NCBI GenBank assembly: GCA_963699525.1
Contig: CAVOUI010000013.1
Span: 1-64,000, forward strand
Length of the DNA: 64,000 nt
Reading direction: 5' to 3'
From: SG8-41 sp963699525
GTDB taxonomy: Bacteria > Pseudomonadota > Gammaproteobacteria > Burkholderiales > SG8-41
Part shown: piece by piece, positions 8,241-15,466 of the stretch
Position numbering within the stretch: the stretch's first letter is position 1
Layout of the letters: the number at the start of each line of letters is the position of its first letter
Translations under genes and position numbers: made by a program
The notes under the pieces: generated by a model
The model's input: only the letters and a program-made list of their open reading frames with translations
Told to the model about the DNA's origin: nothing
Database searches by the model: none

Positions 8241-9458
8241 TCAGAACGATCCGATGTCCTTGCAGGCCCCGTATTCCTTCGGCAGCGGTGCGTCCCCGGT
8301 CGCGATGATATCGGCGAAGTCGGTCGCGTGCTTCATCGCGCCCTTCGGCTTGCAGCGCATGAAGAAATACGGACGGATGTTCTGGTGCGTAGCTGCGTCC
8401 ATCCGCATGCGCCCGACGATGTCGTTCACCTCGATGCCTTCCAGTGCCAAGACGACGTCCCGCACCTCAGCGGACTTAGCCTTGTCGAAGCCGGCGAGCA
8501 GCAGGCGCGTCATCGAGTAGGCGGCCGAGGGCGCGTAGCCCGGCGGATTGCCAAATTTGGCCTCGTAGCTCTTGACGAAGGTCTTCGCCACCGGCGTGTC
8601 GGCGGTATAGTAGAAGTTGGAGCCGACCCAGATGTTCTCGCGGATCTCGGGCGAAAGCTGCACTAGTTCCTCAACGCCCGAGGACCAGGTCATGATGAGC
8701 GGCACCTTGGGCGTGAGCCCGAAGTTGAATATCTCGCGCGCGCCCGAAACCGCGTCGAGGCCGAAGTTGATCATCGCCACCGCATCGGGTTTGTTGGCGG
8801 CCGCCTTTTGCACGTAGTTGGAGAACTCGCGCTCGCCCAGCGGGTGCCGGTCGGCACCGACGAATTCTAGGCCGTGCGTCTTGCCGACTTCCTTGACGTA
8901 CTTCTCGACCGACCAGCCGAAGGCGTAATCGGCGACGAGCAGATGCCAGCGCTTCGCCTTCGGGTTCGCCTTCATGAAAGAGTCCACCACGGTCTTCGCC
9001 GCGGTATAGGGACTCGCTGCCCACTGAAAGGAGTAGCGGTGGCAGCGCGACCCGGAGATGTCCTCGGTGCCGCCGCTGAACAGATGCAAAACCTTCTTGC
9101 GCTTCGCCACTTCGGATACCGCGAGCGCGACGCCGGAGGACCAGGGGCCGATGACGAACTTCGCGCCTTCGCCGTCCACCGCTTCCTCGGTGCGGCGGGT
9201 GGATGTACCGGCCTGCGTGGCGCCGTCGCGCGTGATGTACTTGATCGGCCGCCCGAGCACCTGCATGCCGCGCTCTTCGAGCGCCATCCTCATGCCGCGG
9301 TCGTTGATCGGCCCGACGTCTGCGAAGGCCCCGGTCTGGTCCCACAGGCCGAGGATCACGATCTCCTTGGACTGCGCGCGAACGATGGCCGGAAAGCCGA
9401 GGCCCGCGGCGGCCCCGGCGCCAAACTTCAGGATGTCTCTGCGGCTGATCTTGCTCAT
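8241..9458 (-). CDS. ABC transporter substrate-binding protein (LivJ/AmiC-like)
   Basis: Periplasmic receptor for the liv-type importer, 405 aa (type I periplasmic binding fold, Peripla_BP_6). The start at 9458 is set by an AAGGAGAA ribosome site. The N-terminus SRRDILKFGAGAAAG reads as a twin-arginine or Sec signal, with the mature protein from about QSKEIVILG. Motifs include GLWDQTGAFADVG and GPWSSGVAL. It is the first gene of the operon that also carries livHMGF and an amidase. This context favours an amide or urea-like ligand over an amino acid, by inference. Confidence 0.92.
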   Translation of the reverse strand: MSKISRRDILKFGAGAAAGLGFPAIVRAQSKEIVILGLWDQTGAFADVGPINDRGMRMALEERGMQVLGRPIKYITRDGATQAGTSTRRTEEAVDGEGAKFVIGPWSSGVALAVSEVAKRKKVLHLFSGGTEDISGSRCHRYSFQWAASPYTAAKTVVDSFMKANPKAKRWHLLVADYAFGWSVEKYVKEVGKTHGLEFVGADRHPLGEREFSNYVQKAAANKPDAVAMINFGLDAVSGAREIFNFGLTPKVPLIMTWSSGVEELVQLSPEIRENIWVGSNFYYTADTPVAKTFVKSYEAKFGNPPGYAPSAAYSMTRLLLAGFDKAKSAEVRDVVLALEGIEVNDIVGRMRMDAATHQNIRPYFFMRCKPKGAMKHATDFADIIATGDAPLPKEYGACKDIGSF

Positions 9459-9869
9459 GTGGTTTCTCCTTGGCGAAAACGAAAGACTACTCCTTTGACG
9501 GATAGGAAAATCAATCCGGCTAATCTTCTGTGCCTTGGCAGTTGCAGCCGTTTCGCTCCGATTCGGACTGAGCGGAGATCCCGCATGTAGGGATTTTGGG
9601 CTTGGGATGGGGAAATTTGCAACGCCGGTGGGACATAGGGAAAGGATCGGGTCTGGCGTACCGCAATCGCAGGGCACGAACGTCCGTAATGGGTCGCAAG
9701 CTGACCATCTAACTCACATCGGCTTGCGGCCAAAAGCGGACACTTGACTGCCACGCCACCTTGGATTGGAATGGGTGACAGTCAATCTAGTCAGCCTGCT
9801 CGTTACCGCTGCAGGTCTATCATGTTGTAGGCGTTGTCTGTCGAGCAACTTAAATCAAGGAGGATGGTT
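9459..9869. other. intergenic region with repeat copy B
   Basis: About 410 bp between the divergent liv operon and a cupin gene. It must hold both promoters, but I cannot place a convincing -35/-10 pair. Positions 9678-9744 are a copy of the dispersed 65 bp inverted repeat (ACGTCCGTAATGGGTCGCA at its left, GGCCAAAAGCGGACA at its right). No credible ORF is present. Confidence 0.6.
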
Positions 9870-10343
9870 ATGAACACGGTCAAGATTGCCGCAGTCGGTC
9901 TTTCTTTGGGAATGTGCGGATTTATGGCAGCCCCAGTTTCGGCCGAGGAGTATATGTCTGTAATGCAGAAGGACATCAAATGGCAAGACGCTCCGTCCAT
10001 CGGCCCAGGTGCGAAATCCGCGGTCATTGACGGTGACCCTAAAACGCCCGGACCCTTTGTGATGCGTCTCATGCTTCCGCCGAATACAACCATAAAAACG
10101 CATACCCACCCGGCTAGTGAAAACGTTACGATCCTGTCAGGTACTCTCTATTTTGCTGCAGGCGATAAGCCAGATCCTAAAGCCGCCAAGGCGTTTGGTC
10201 CCGGCAGCTATTTCTCAATTGCCCAGGGTAAGCCGATGGTCGCCTACACAAAGGATAAACAAACAGTTTTGCAACTTCACGGGAATGGCCCTTGGGGGAT
10301 CACGTATCTGGAGTCGAAAGACGGTCCTGCAAAGAAGAAATAA
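9870..10343 (+). CDS. secreted cupin-domain protein
   Basis: A 157-residue exported protein with one cupin barrel. The start at 9870 is chosen for its AAGGAGG site; frames open further upstream lack one. A signal peptide (MNTVKIAAVGLSLGMCGFMA, ending near APVSAEE) is followed by the metal-binding cupin motif KTHTHPASENVTILSG and the second-motif region GPGSYFSIAQGKPMVAY. The enzymatic role is unknown. It stands alone, followed directly by a strong intrinsic terminator at 10368. Confidence 0.85.
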   Translation: MNTVKIAAVGLSLGMCGFMAAPVSAEEYMSVMQKDIKWQDAPSIGPGAKSAVIDGDPKTPGPFVMRLMLPPNTTIKTHTHPASENVTILSGTLYFAAGDKPDPKAAKAFGPGSYFSIAQGKPMVAYTKDKQTVLQLHGNGPWGITYLESKDGPAKKK

Positions 10344-10367
10344 GAAGTCCTCAACTGCGCTCATGTA

Positions 10368-10394
10368 GACCCCGCTTCGGCGGGGTCTTTGTTT
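10368..10394 (+). terminator. rho-independent terminator
   Basis: GACCCCGC-TTCG-GCGGGGTC is a perfect GC-rich stem with a stable TTCG tetraloop followed by TTTGTTT. It lies 24 bp after the cupin stop. A near-identical terminator occurs at 57804-57832, and both are followed within about 15 bp by a copy of the dispersed inverted repeat. Confidence 0.88.
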
Positions 10395-10403
10395 GGAATC
10401 GCG

Positions 10404-10470
10404 TGAACGTCCGCTTTGGGTCGGAAGCTGACCATCTGAGGTACTTCAGCTTGCGGCCAAAAGCGGACAT
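10404..10470. repeat. dispersed ~65 bp inverted repeat, copy C
   Basis: The best-preserved copy: GTCCGCTTTGGGTCGG at the left, an inner GGTCGGAAGCTGACC palindrome, and GGCCAAAAGCGGACAT at the right. The outer ends GTCCGCTTT and AAAAGCGGAC pair as a terminal inverted repeat, so the element can fold into a double hairpin. Confidence 0.78.
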
Positions 10471-10549
10471 CGGCCACTCCGGCGAATGGCTTACTTATCT
10501 CCCAACATCCCCAGACGTAATTTTTTTGTAAGAGTAAACACGCCACGCC

Positions 10550-10633
10550 CTTGACTGCCTTGAGCAAAGGTTAACGCACGCGCAGAATGGCGCTTTGCAA
10601 ACCGACTTTTGGGCCAACTACTTTACGTTGGGC
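10550..10633. repeat. second repeat module ending in an attC-like core
   Basis: Shares CTTGACTGCCTTGAG-like, GCGCTTTGCAAAC-like and ACGTTGGGC-like blocks, in the same order and spacing, with 12444-12530. Each copy lies about 80 bp downstream of a copy of the 65 bp repeat, so together they form a composite of roughly 230 bp found twice. This copy ends in the GTTGGGC core that opens the racemase cassette. Confidence 0.6.
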
Positions 10634-10672
10634 GGCCCGAACAATCCTTCGCGGGCTATTGAAGGTATCTAG

Positions 10673-11434
10673 ATGAAGACCCTGGGCATCGTTGGCGGCA
10701 TTGCACCCGAGTCGACCGTTGACTACTACCGTCAGATCATTGCGCTATATCGGGGGCAACGGACTGACGGCGGTGGTTATCCGCACATCCTGATCAACAG
10801 TATCGATCTGAGGAAAATGCTTGATTTGATCGGTGCAGGGAATTTGCCTGAGGTCACCGAGTACCTGGTGGCTGCGGTGGGGAAATTGGCAGCAGCAGGT
10901 GCAGATTTCGGTCTATTTGCTTCCAATACTCCCCACCTCGTGTTTGAGGATATCCGCCGGCAGTCCCCGATCCCGCTGGTGAGTATTGTTGAGGCTACCT
11001 GCGAGGCCGCGTTGGCGCTTGGACTTAGGAAGGTCGGATTGCTCGGAACGCGCTTTACGATGCAGGGAGGGTTCTACCCTAAGGTCTTTTCCGCACATCG
11101 AATCGAGGTGATCGTTCCGAGGTCAGACGAACAGGATTACGTCCACAACCGATATATGGGCGAGCTCGTCCATGGGGTCTATCGGGCTGAAACGCGAGAG
11201 CAATTGCTGACGATCGCGGAACGGTTAAGGGGCCAAGAAGGCATTCAAGGTCTGATTCTAGGTGGGACGGAATTGCCATTGCTTTTCCGAGATGGGGCCC
11301 AAACAGACATTCCTATGTTGGACACGACCAAGATTCACGTAGAACGCGCTGTCGCCTATCTTCTTGCGCAAGAGCCGCCCAACCGTACGGTGGAGAGGGA
11401 CGCGCGCAAGAGCGCTGCGCGCCCCTCGCCGTAA
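10673..11434 (+). CDS. aspartate/glutamate racemase-family protein in a gene cassette
   Basis: A 253-residue protein of the Asp/Glu racemase superfamily, starting MKTLGIVGGIAPEST. Classical members use two cysteines (NCNTAH-like and LGCTE-like); here the positions read ASNTPH (Ser84) and LGGTE (Gly198), so both catalytic cysteines are absent. Either the chemistry differs or this is a related lyase or isomerase. The gene lies in a cassette opened by GTTGGGC (10627-10633). The last ~18 residues are encoded by the attC site itself, so the natural C-terminus is probably a by-product of recombination. Confidence 0.85.
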   Translation: MKTLGIVGGIAPESTVDYYRQIIALYRGQRTDGGGYPHILINSIDLRKMLDLIGAGNLPEVTEYLVAAVGKLAAAGADFGLFASNTPHLVFEDIRRQSPIPLVSIVEATCEAALALGLRKVGLLGTRFTMQGGFYPKVFSAHRIEVIVPRSDEQDYVHNRYMGELVHGVYRAETREQLLTIAERLRGQEGIQGLILGGTELPLLFRDGAQTDIPMLDTTKIHVERAVAYLLAQEPPNRTVERDARKSAARPSP

Positions 11435-11442
11435 CGTTAGAT
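11377..11442 (+). other. attC recombination site
   Basis: A 66 bp site from R'' GCCCAAC (11377-11383) to R' GTTAGAT (11436-11442). A strong imperfect hairpin lies between: GGAGAGGGACGCGCGCA pairs with TGCGCGCCCCTCGCC around an AGCG loop. R'' is the exact complement of the GTTGGGC at 10627-10633 that starts the cassette. It overlaps the 3' end of the racemase-like gene. The 65 bp repeat (relic D) begins at R'. Confidence 0.82.
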
Positions 11443-11466
11443 GTCCGCTTAGGGTCGTTAACCGGC

Positions 11467-12180
11467 ATGTCGCAAAACGGCCAAGAGCAGCGCCTGACCA
11501 TCGCCCGCGCAAATTTCAGGCAGCCACCCATCACACAATGGGGCGCTGTCCGCAAAGCGCACATCTTGTGGGTGTGTGCAATTGCCCTAGTTGCTCTGCT
11601 ATACGTCACACTCTTTGTTAATCCGCTGCCACGCGATGAGGAATTGATTGATTACTTCAGACTGCACCAATCCGAGCTTGAGCAATTCGTGCGGGAATTC
11701 AGATCTTTTGAGCCCCCAGCCGAACCGAGCAGCCCTTATCCCCGGTGGGACACAGTGCCTGAAACGAAAGCGAGGATGAAAAACATCGGAGTAATACGCA
11801 TTCTAGAGCACGGGTCAAGGTGGCTTCCCAATCCTTACACGATTGAGACTGCGAAACTGATAGACAAATTATCAAGAGAAGGATTAGGTTTCCAAGTGTT
11901 CCGGCAGTACGGCGCCGTGAAAATCTTCATGGCAGATGAGCGTTTCGACAAGCGTTTGTTCTTCAACCGCTGGCTGCAAAAGGGGCTTTACCATTTCCCG
12001 GAAATCCCGAAGGTAGAAAACGGACAAATCGTTTCGCCCGTCGATCCGGCGGGCAGATCACATCTAGAGGGGCACGTTTTGTCGTCGCTGGATATTTCTC
12101 CCGGGGAATGGAAAAAGGGAGAGTGTAAGTTTCGCCAGATTGTTCCGCACTGGTACATATTTGTGTGCAGGGCTTATTGA
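11467..12180 (+). CDS. hypothetical protein with one N-terminal TM
   Basis: A 237-residue protein that I do not recognise. A short cytoplasmic N-terminus (about 30 residues) is followed by one TM helix (HILWVCAIALVALLYVTLFV, about 31-50), then a soluble domain presumably outside the membrane, rich in charged and aromatic residues. The start lies inside a relic of the 65 bp repeat and just after an attC site, so it could be the next cassette, but no complementary ATCTAAC site follows the stop. GC content is lower than in the flanking operons, which suggests acquisition. Confidence 0.7.
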   Translation: MSQNGQEQRLTIARANFRQPPITQWGAVRKAHILWVCAIALVALLYVTLFVNPLPRDEELIDYFRLHQSELEQFVREFRSFEPPAEPSSPYPRWDTVPETKARMKNIGVIRILEHGSRWLPNPYTIETAKLIDKLSREGLGFQVFRQYGAVKIFMADERFDKRLFFNRWLQKGLYHFPEIPKVENGQIVSPVDPAGRSHLEGHVLSSLDISPGEWKKGECKFRQIVPHWYIFVCRAY

Positions 12181-12607
12181 CCGCTTAATACTTGGTGGTC
12201 AGCCGATGTTGAGCCAGTAATAATTCCAGACTGGATGCGTACCGTGCAGGAACGCGCTCAGATACCGCTGTCTGTGAGTTTTTTTCATGTGCGAATGTCC
12301 GCTTCGGGTTGGAGGCTGACGATCGCCGCGGTCGGCAGTCGGCCAAAATCGGACATCTGCGCGCGCTCTCCGGACGATTCCAGCTACGGATAGTCGCGTC
12401 TCGGCGAGTGACCGGCTTCTATTCGTAACCGTAGTGACCAACACCCTGAACTGCTTGAGGAATGGCAGCGGCAAGCGCAAACTGGTGCTTTGCAAACTGC
12501 CTGTTCTGTCAATCAATTCACGTTCGGCATATTGATGCCACATGGAGCCAGTTGCGGCACCCCTCACCGCACACGGTAACGATAGATTGCCGAGAAAGGA
12601 TATCGAG
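12181..12607. other. intergenic region with composite repeat
   Basis: About 430 bp without a credible gene. It contains copy E of the 65 bp inverted repeat (12293-12356: ATGTCCGCTTCGGGTT left, GGCCAAAATCGGACAT right) and a second module at 12444-12530 sharing GGTGCTTTGCAAACTG and CACGTTCGGC with 10550-10633. The ribosome site GAGAAAGGA for the SHOCT gene is at its end. Confidence 0.65.
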
Positions 12608-13015
12608 ATGGAAACCAAGCGCACAGCGTTCCTGACCGTGGCCTTCTTCGCTCTGTTTCTCCCATTGCTGGCATTTGCCCAGCAGACCCAACAGCCGACG
12701 AGTCCGCAGCCGCCGCCGTGGGGTTGGCCTGGTCCTTGGCACATGTGGAGCGGCGGCTGGGGATTCTGGTGGATTTTCCCGCTGTTCATGTTGTTCATGA
12801 TCATCATCTGTGTGGTCATTTTCTTTCTCGGTCACAGAACAGGCAGCGGCCACCATCATTGGGGACCGGGGCAGATGATGGACCGAGGCCGCTCATGGGG
12901 CGATCCGACCTATTCCGCGTTGCAGATCCTGAACGAGCGCTTCGCGAAGGGCGAAATCGAGAAGCAAGAGTACGAGGAGAAAAAGGCCGTCATCCTGTCC
13001 AGTCGGCAGCACTAG
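12608..13015 (+). CDS. SHOCT-domain membrane protein
   Basis: A 135-residue protein with a signal or anchor helix (MAFLTV-type, about residues 7-22 ending FAQQT), a Trp/Pro/Gly-rich linker (PPWGWPGPWHMWSGG), a TM helix (IFPLFMLFMIIICVVIFFLG) and a histidine-rich stretch (HHHWGPGQMM). It ends in a SHOCT motif (ALQILNERFAKGEIEKQEY). Such small proteins often sit beside metal-resistance genes. The next gene, 38 bp on, is a heavy-metal-binding-domain protein, so a metal-related pair is plausible but unproven. The start is set by GAGAAAGGATATCGAG before the ATG. Confidence 0.85.
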   Translation: METKRTAFLTVAFFALFLPLLAFAQQTQQPTSPQPPPWGWPGPWHMWSGGWGFWWIFPLFMLFMIIICVVIFFLGHRTGSGHHHWGPGQMMDRGRSWGDPTYSALQILNERFAKGEIEKQEYEEKKAVILSSRQH

Positions 13016-13053
13016 GGATTTCAAACTCGCAATCACTCGGGGAGTGACGTCAA

Positions 13054-13272
13054 ATGACTCAAGGCCAGGAGGTGTCGAAACTCTATCTTTGCCCCATGCA
13101 TTCGGACGTTCGTCAGGCCACGCCCGGAAAGTGTCCAAAGTGCGGCATGGCATTGCTGCCCGAAGGCACTAGGTTCGGCATGCTTCGCCATATGATCAAA
13201 AGCCCACTGATGGTCGTAATCATGGTGGCAGTCATGGTTGCGATCATGGCGGCGATCATGATGATGCGCTAG
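13054..13272 (+). CDS. heavy-metal-binding-domain (HMBD) small membrane protein
   Basis: A 72-residue protein. The N-terminus holds the HMBD/YHS-like motif YLCPMHSDV followed by GKCPKCGMALLPEG, the metal-binding motif often fused to CusA, CusB or copper ATPases. The C-terminal half is one Met/Val/Ala-rich TM helix (about 48-70), ending MMR. It probably binds Cu or a similar metal at the membrane, as inferred from family knowledge. It follows the SHOCT gene and probably shares its transcript. Confidence 0.83.
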   Translation: MTQGQEVSKLYLCPMHSDVRQATPGKCPKCGMALLPEGTRFGMLRHMIKSPLMVVIMVAVMVAIMAAIMMMR

Positions 13273-13672
13273 CGAGTCGCGACGGCACCACTCAGAGGCC
13301 GTAAATCACTGCGGGTTCGATCATGTCGGACCGGCGCAGTTCAACAACACGTTATGTGTCCGCTTCGGGTGGAAGCTGACCTCTGAATTACGTCGGTCTC
13401 GGCCACGACGCTAATTCATGGATCCACGTAATGACGCTGAACCGAGCGAGAGTTGCCCCGCTGCTTGGCTGAGTTAGCCACCTAGACTTCCAACAGTCTC
13501 TCGTCACCCCGATGCCTGCGTTCGCCGCACGCGCAGCATAGCGCGCATAGGATTATGCCTACCATGAGGCACATTGCCCTCGCGTTTCTGTTCTCGGTAG
13601 TCGCGGTGATTGCCGGGCAATAGAAGCCGGGCGAGGACGTTTCGGGCACGCGGCAGGTCGCCAGCTATAGTT
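13273..13672. other. intergenic region with repeat copy F and a leader-like mini-ORF
   Basis: About 400 bp. Positions 13355-13411 are a diverged copy of the 65 bp repeat (TGTCCGCTTCGGGTGGAAG left). At 13564-13623 a 19-codon ORF encodes a perfect signal-peptide-like start (MRHIALAFLFSVVAVIAGQ) and then stops at TAG. It may be the remnant of an exported protein whose body has been lost. Confidence 0.5.
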
Positions 13673-14395
13673 ATGGCGTTGGCCGGCTCAATGGACGTTT
13701 CCCAGCAGGACTTGCACGCGATCTTTGCGGTGCCGCACTGGAGCGCCGGACCGCGTGTCAAGTGCGGCGGCGAGAAACTGGGGCAGGAGATTGAGTGCGA
13801 GGTGCAGGTGACGCCGCGCGACTTGCGGGTCTCGCGCGAAGAACGCCGTCGCCAGCTGCTCTCGGACATCGAGCCGCTGCTCGCCGAGTCGAAGGAAAAG
13901 GCTGCGGAGATCCAGTCCTACGCAGACGACATGATCTATGTCGTCCTTGAGCACGCCAAGGCGACAGGCCGCGACCGATACTTCGCCGCCGGTTTCGCGC
14001 ACCGCTCGACGGCGTTGCTGAAGTTCCAGGCAAAGTTCGGTGGCCGCGCCGCGCTGGCGACTTTTCTTGACCTGGTCGCCAGTGCAAAAGCGATTGATGC
14101 GCTGCCGATGTGGGCCTGGCGCCTCGGCGACTACCGCGCCGTATGCGCGCAGCTTTACCCCGAATTGAAGGAAGCCAACGACCGTGCCTTTGGGGCCTCG
14201 CCGTTTGCCTCGGTCGATGTCCCCGCTTTTTTCCGTCAACGCGTCGAGTCGCCCACACCGGAGAAGGTCAGAAACATGCTCGACGAGGGGCGCCGCAGCT
14301 ATGCCGCCGATTTCGACCGCGATCCGGTGGAGCAAAAGCGCGGGTTTTGCGAAGGTTTCCCAAAATGGGTTGCCGAGGCGTCGAGGGGGCTTTGA
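13673..14395 (+). CDS. hypothetical protein
   Basis: A 240-residue soluble protein from the ATG at 13673; the frame is open to 13610, and 13691 is another possible start. None has a good ribosome site. It is rich in Arg, Glu and Ala, largely helical, with a ...DLRVSREERRRQLLSDIEP... segment and a C-terminal FCEGFPKWVAEASRGL. I do not recognise a family. It is separated by 38 bp from the DUF6151 gene on the same strand. The coding frame is convincing from codon use; the start and function are not. Confidence 0.6.
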   Translation: MALAGSMDVSQQDLHAIFAVPHWSAGPRVKCGGEKLGQEIECEVQVTPRDLRVSREERRRQLLSDIEPLLAESKEKAAEIQSYADDMIYVVLEHAKATGRDRYFAAGFAHRSTALLKFQAKFGGRAALATFLDLVASAKAIDALPMWAWRLGDYRAVCAQLYPELKEANDRAFGASPFASVDVPAFFRQRVESPTPEKVRNMLDEGRRSYAADFDRDPVEQKRGFCEGFPKWVAEASRGL

Positions 14396-14433
14396 CCCGC
14401 AGACAGTCAGGGGCCAACGCAGTACGCAATTCA

Positions 14434-15048
14434 ATGCCGCATAACAAGCTGTTGAATCACCTACTTCGATGCCGTTGCGGCAAGCTGCAAGGCTTTGTCC
14501 TGCCCTCGGCAACAGCTACTCGGGCCGTTTGTTATTGCAGGGACTGCCAGGCCTATGCTCGCTTCTTGGGCACTGCGGGAGTGCTCGACAGTTGCGGTGG
14601 CACCGAGGTAGTGGCATCACACCCCAAGCATGTGCACTTCATCGAAGGACAGGAGGCGCTTGCCTGCCTGTCTCTGAGCCCGCGTGGAATCCTGCGCTGG
14701 TATGCCAAGTGCTGTAATACTCCAATTGGAAACACGCCAAGAAACCCGAAGATTTCGTATGTCGGCTTGGTTCACAGCTGTCTCGAGGAGCATGCTTCCT
14801 CGCTGGAGTCCTCCTTTGGTCCGTTACGGATGGTTGTCAATACCAAGTCGGCCATTGGTAAGGTTCGGTCCACACCTGCAGGCAACGTCATCGGCGTACT
14901 GAAGTTAATGAAGGCCCTGCTTGGTGCTCGGCTGTCCGGCTCCTATAGAGACAATCCGTTCTTCCTGTCCGGTCCAGGCACTCCCATTCGAGATCCCTAT
15001 GTGTTGTCCAAAGCGGAGCGGGAGCAAGCGTACCGAACCGCCGTTTAA
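14434..15048 (+). CDS. DUF6151 (GFA/CENP-V-like) protein
   Basis: A 204-residue zinc-binding-type protein. Cysteine pairs typical of the GFA/Mss4 fold are visible: LRCRCGKLQG, then VCYCRDCQAYARFLG, and later YAKCCNTPIGNT. This is the pattern of the DUF6151 family; no enzyme activity is known. The start at 14434 is the first ATG giving the Cys-rich domain, although the frame stays open upstream. Its TAA stop lies in a GTTTAAC heptamer reminiscent of an attC R'' box, but no partner site is visible. Confidence 0.8.
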   Translation: MPHNKLLNHLLRCRCGKLQGFVLPSATATRAVCYCRDCQAYARFLGTAGVLDSCGGTEVVASHPKHVHFIEGQEALACLSLSPRGILRWYAKCCNTPIGNTPRNPKISYVGLVHSCLEEHASSLESSFGPLRMVVNTKSAIGKVRSTPAGNVIGVLKLMKALLGARLSGSYRDNPFFLSGPGTPIRDPYVLSKAEREQAYRTAV

Positions 15049-15080
15049 CCAACGCTTCGAAGCCAATCGCCGGTGCTTCA

Positions 15081-15464
15081 CTATCGGCATGCCTCCGGCA
15101 GATACTTTGGGGTTATGTCCTCGCTCGTACAACGCCACACGAAACTCTTGTCCGCGCTTCTTGACCGCGCGAAGAGCAGAGACTTTCCTTCCACCGGCGG
15201 GAACGACAGCGTAACCCGGACGCGCCCGGTCTGGCGGTTCACGCTCATCAGCCTGATGTCACTGAGCGCGGTCGGCCGGATATAGGCTTCCTCGAGATGT
15301 GCCGGGAAACGTCCGTGCTTCTTGATGTAGTTCTCCACCGCGTGGGCAGCCTGCAGGCCGGTCACCGCCGCGTCGGCTACCTTTGCGCGCGTGATGTCGT
15401 CCTGATTACTGCACGCGCACAGTTGAAGCGCGCACACTGCTGCAAAAAGGGACGCTGATTTCAC
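15081..15464 (-). CDS. pilin-like lipoprotein
   Basis: A 127-residue exported protein from a GTG at 15464. The leader SASLFAAVCALQLCAC has a lipobox-like LCAC, so it is probably a lipoprotein. The mature part has an amphipathic helix (VTGLQAAHAVENYIKKHGRFP) followed by a short beta domain with Cys in VWRCTSED and PEACR. This resembles the pilin C-terminal domain of type IV pilins, but lacks the prepilin cleavage site. The start overlaps the end of the neighbouring oxidoreductase gene region by chance spacing of two bases. Confidence 0.72.
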   Translation of the reverse strand: MKSASLFAAVCALQLCACSNQDDITRAKVADAAVTGLQAAHAVENYIKKHGRFPAHLEEAYIRPTALSDIRLMSVNRQTGRVRVTLSFPPVEGKSLLFARSRSADKSFVWRCTSEDITPKYLPEACR

Positions 15465-15466
15465 TG

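Noticed and set aside
15044..15120. GTTTAAC at the stop of the DUF6151 gene as an attC R'' box
   Set aside because: No matching GTTAAAC upstream of the gene and no credible R' within 60-130 bp.
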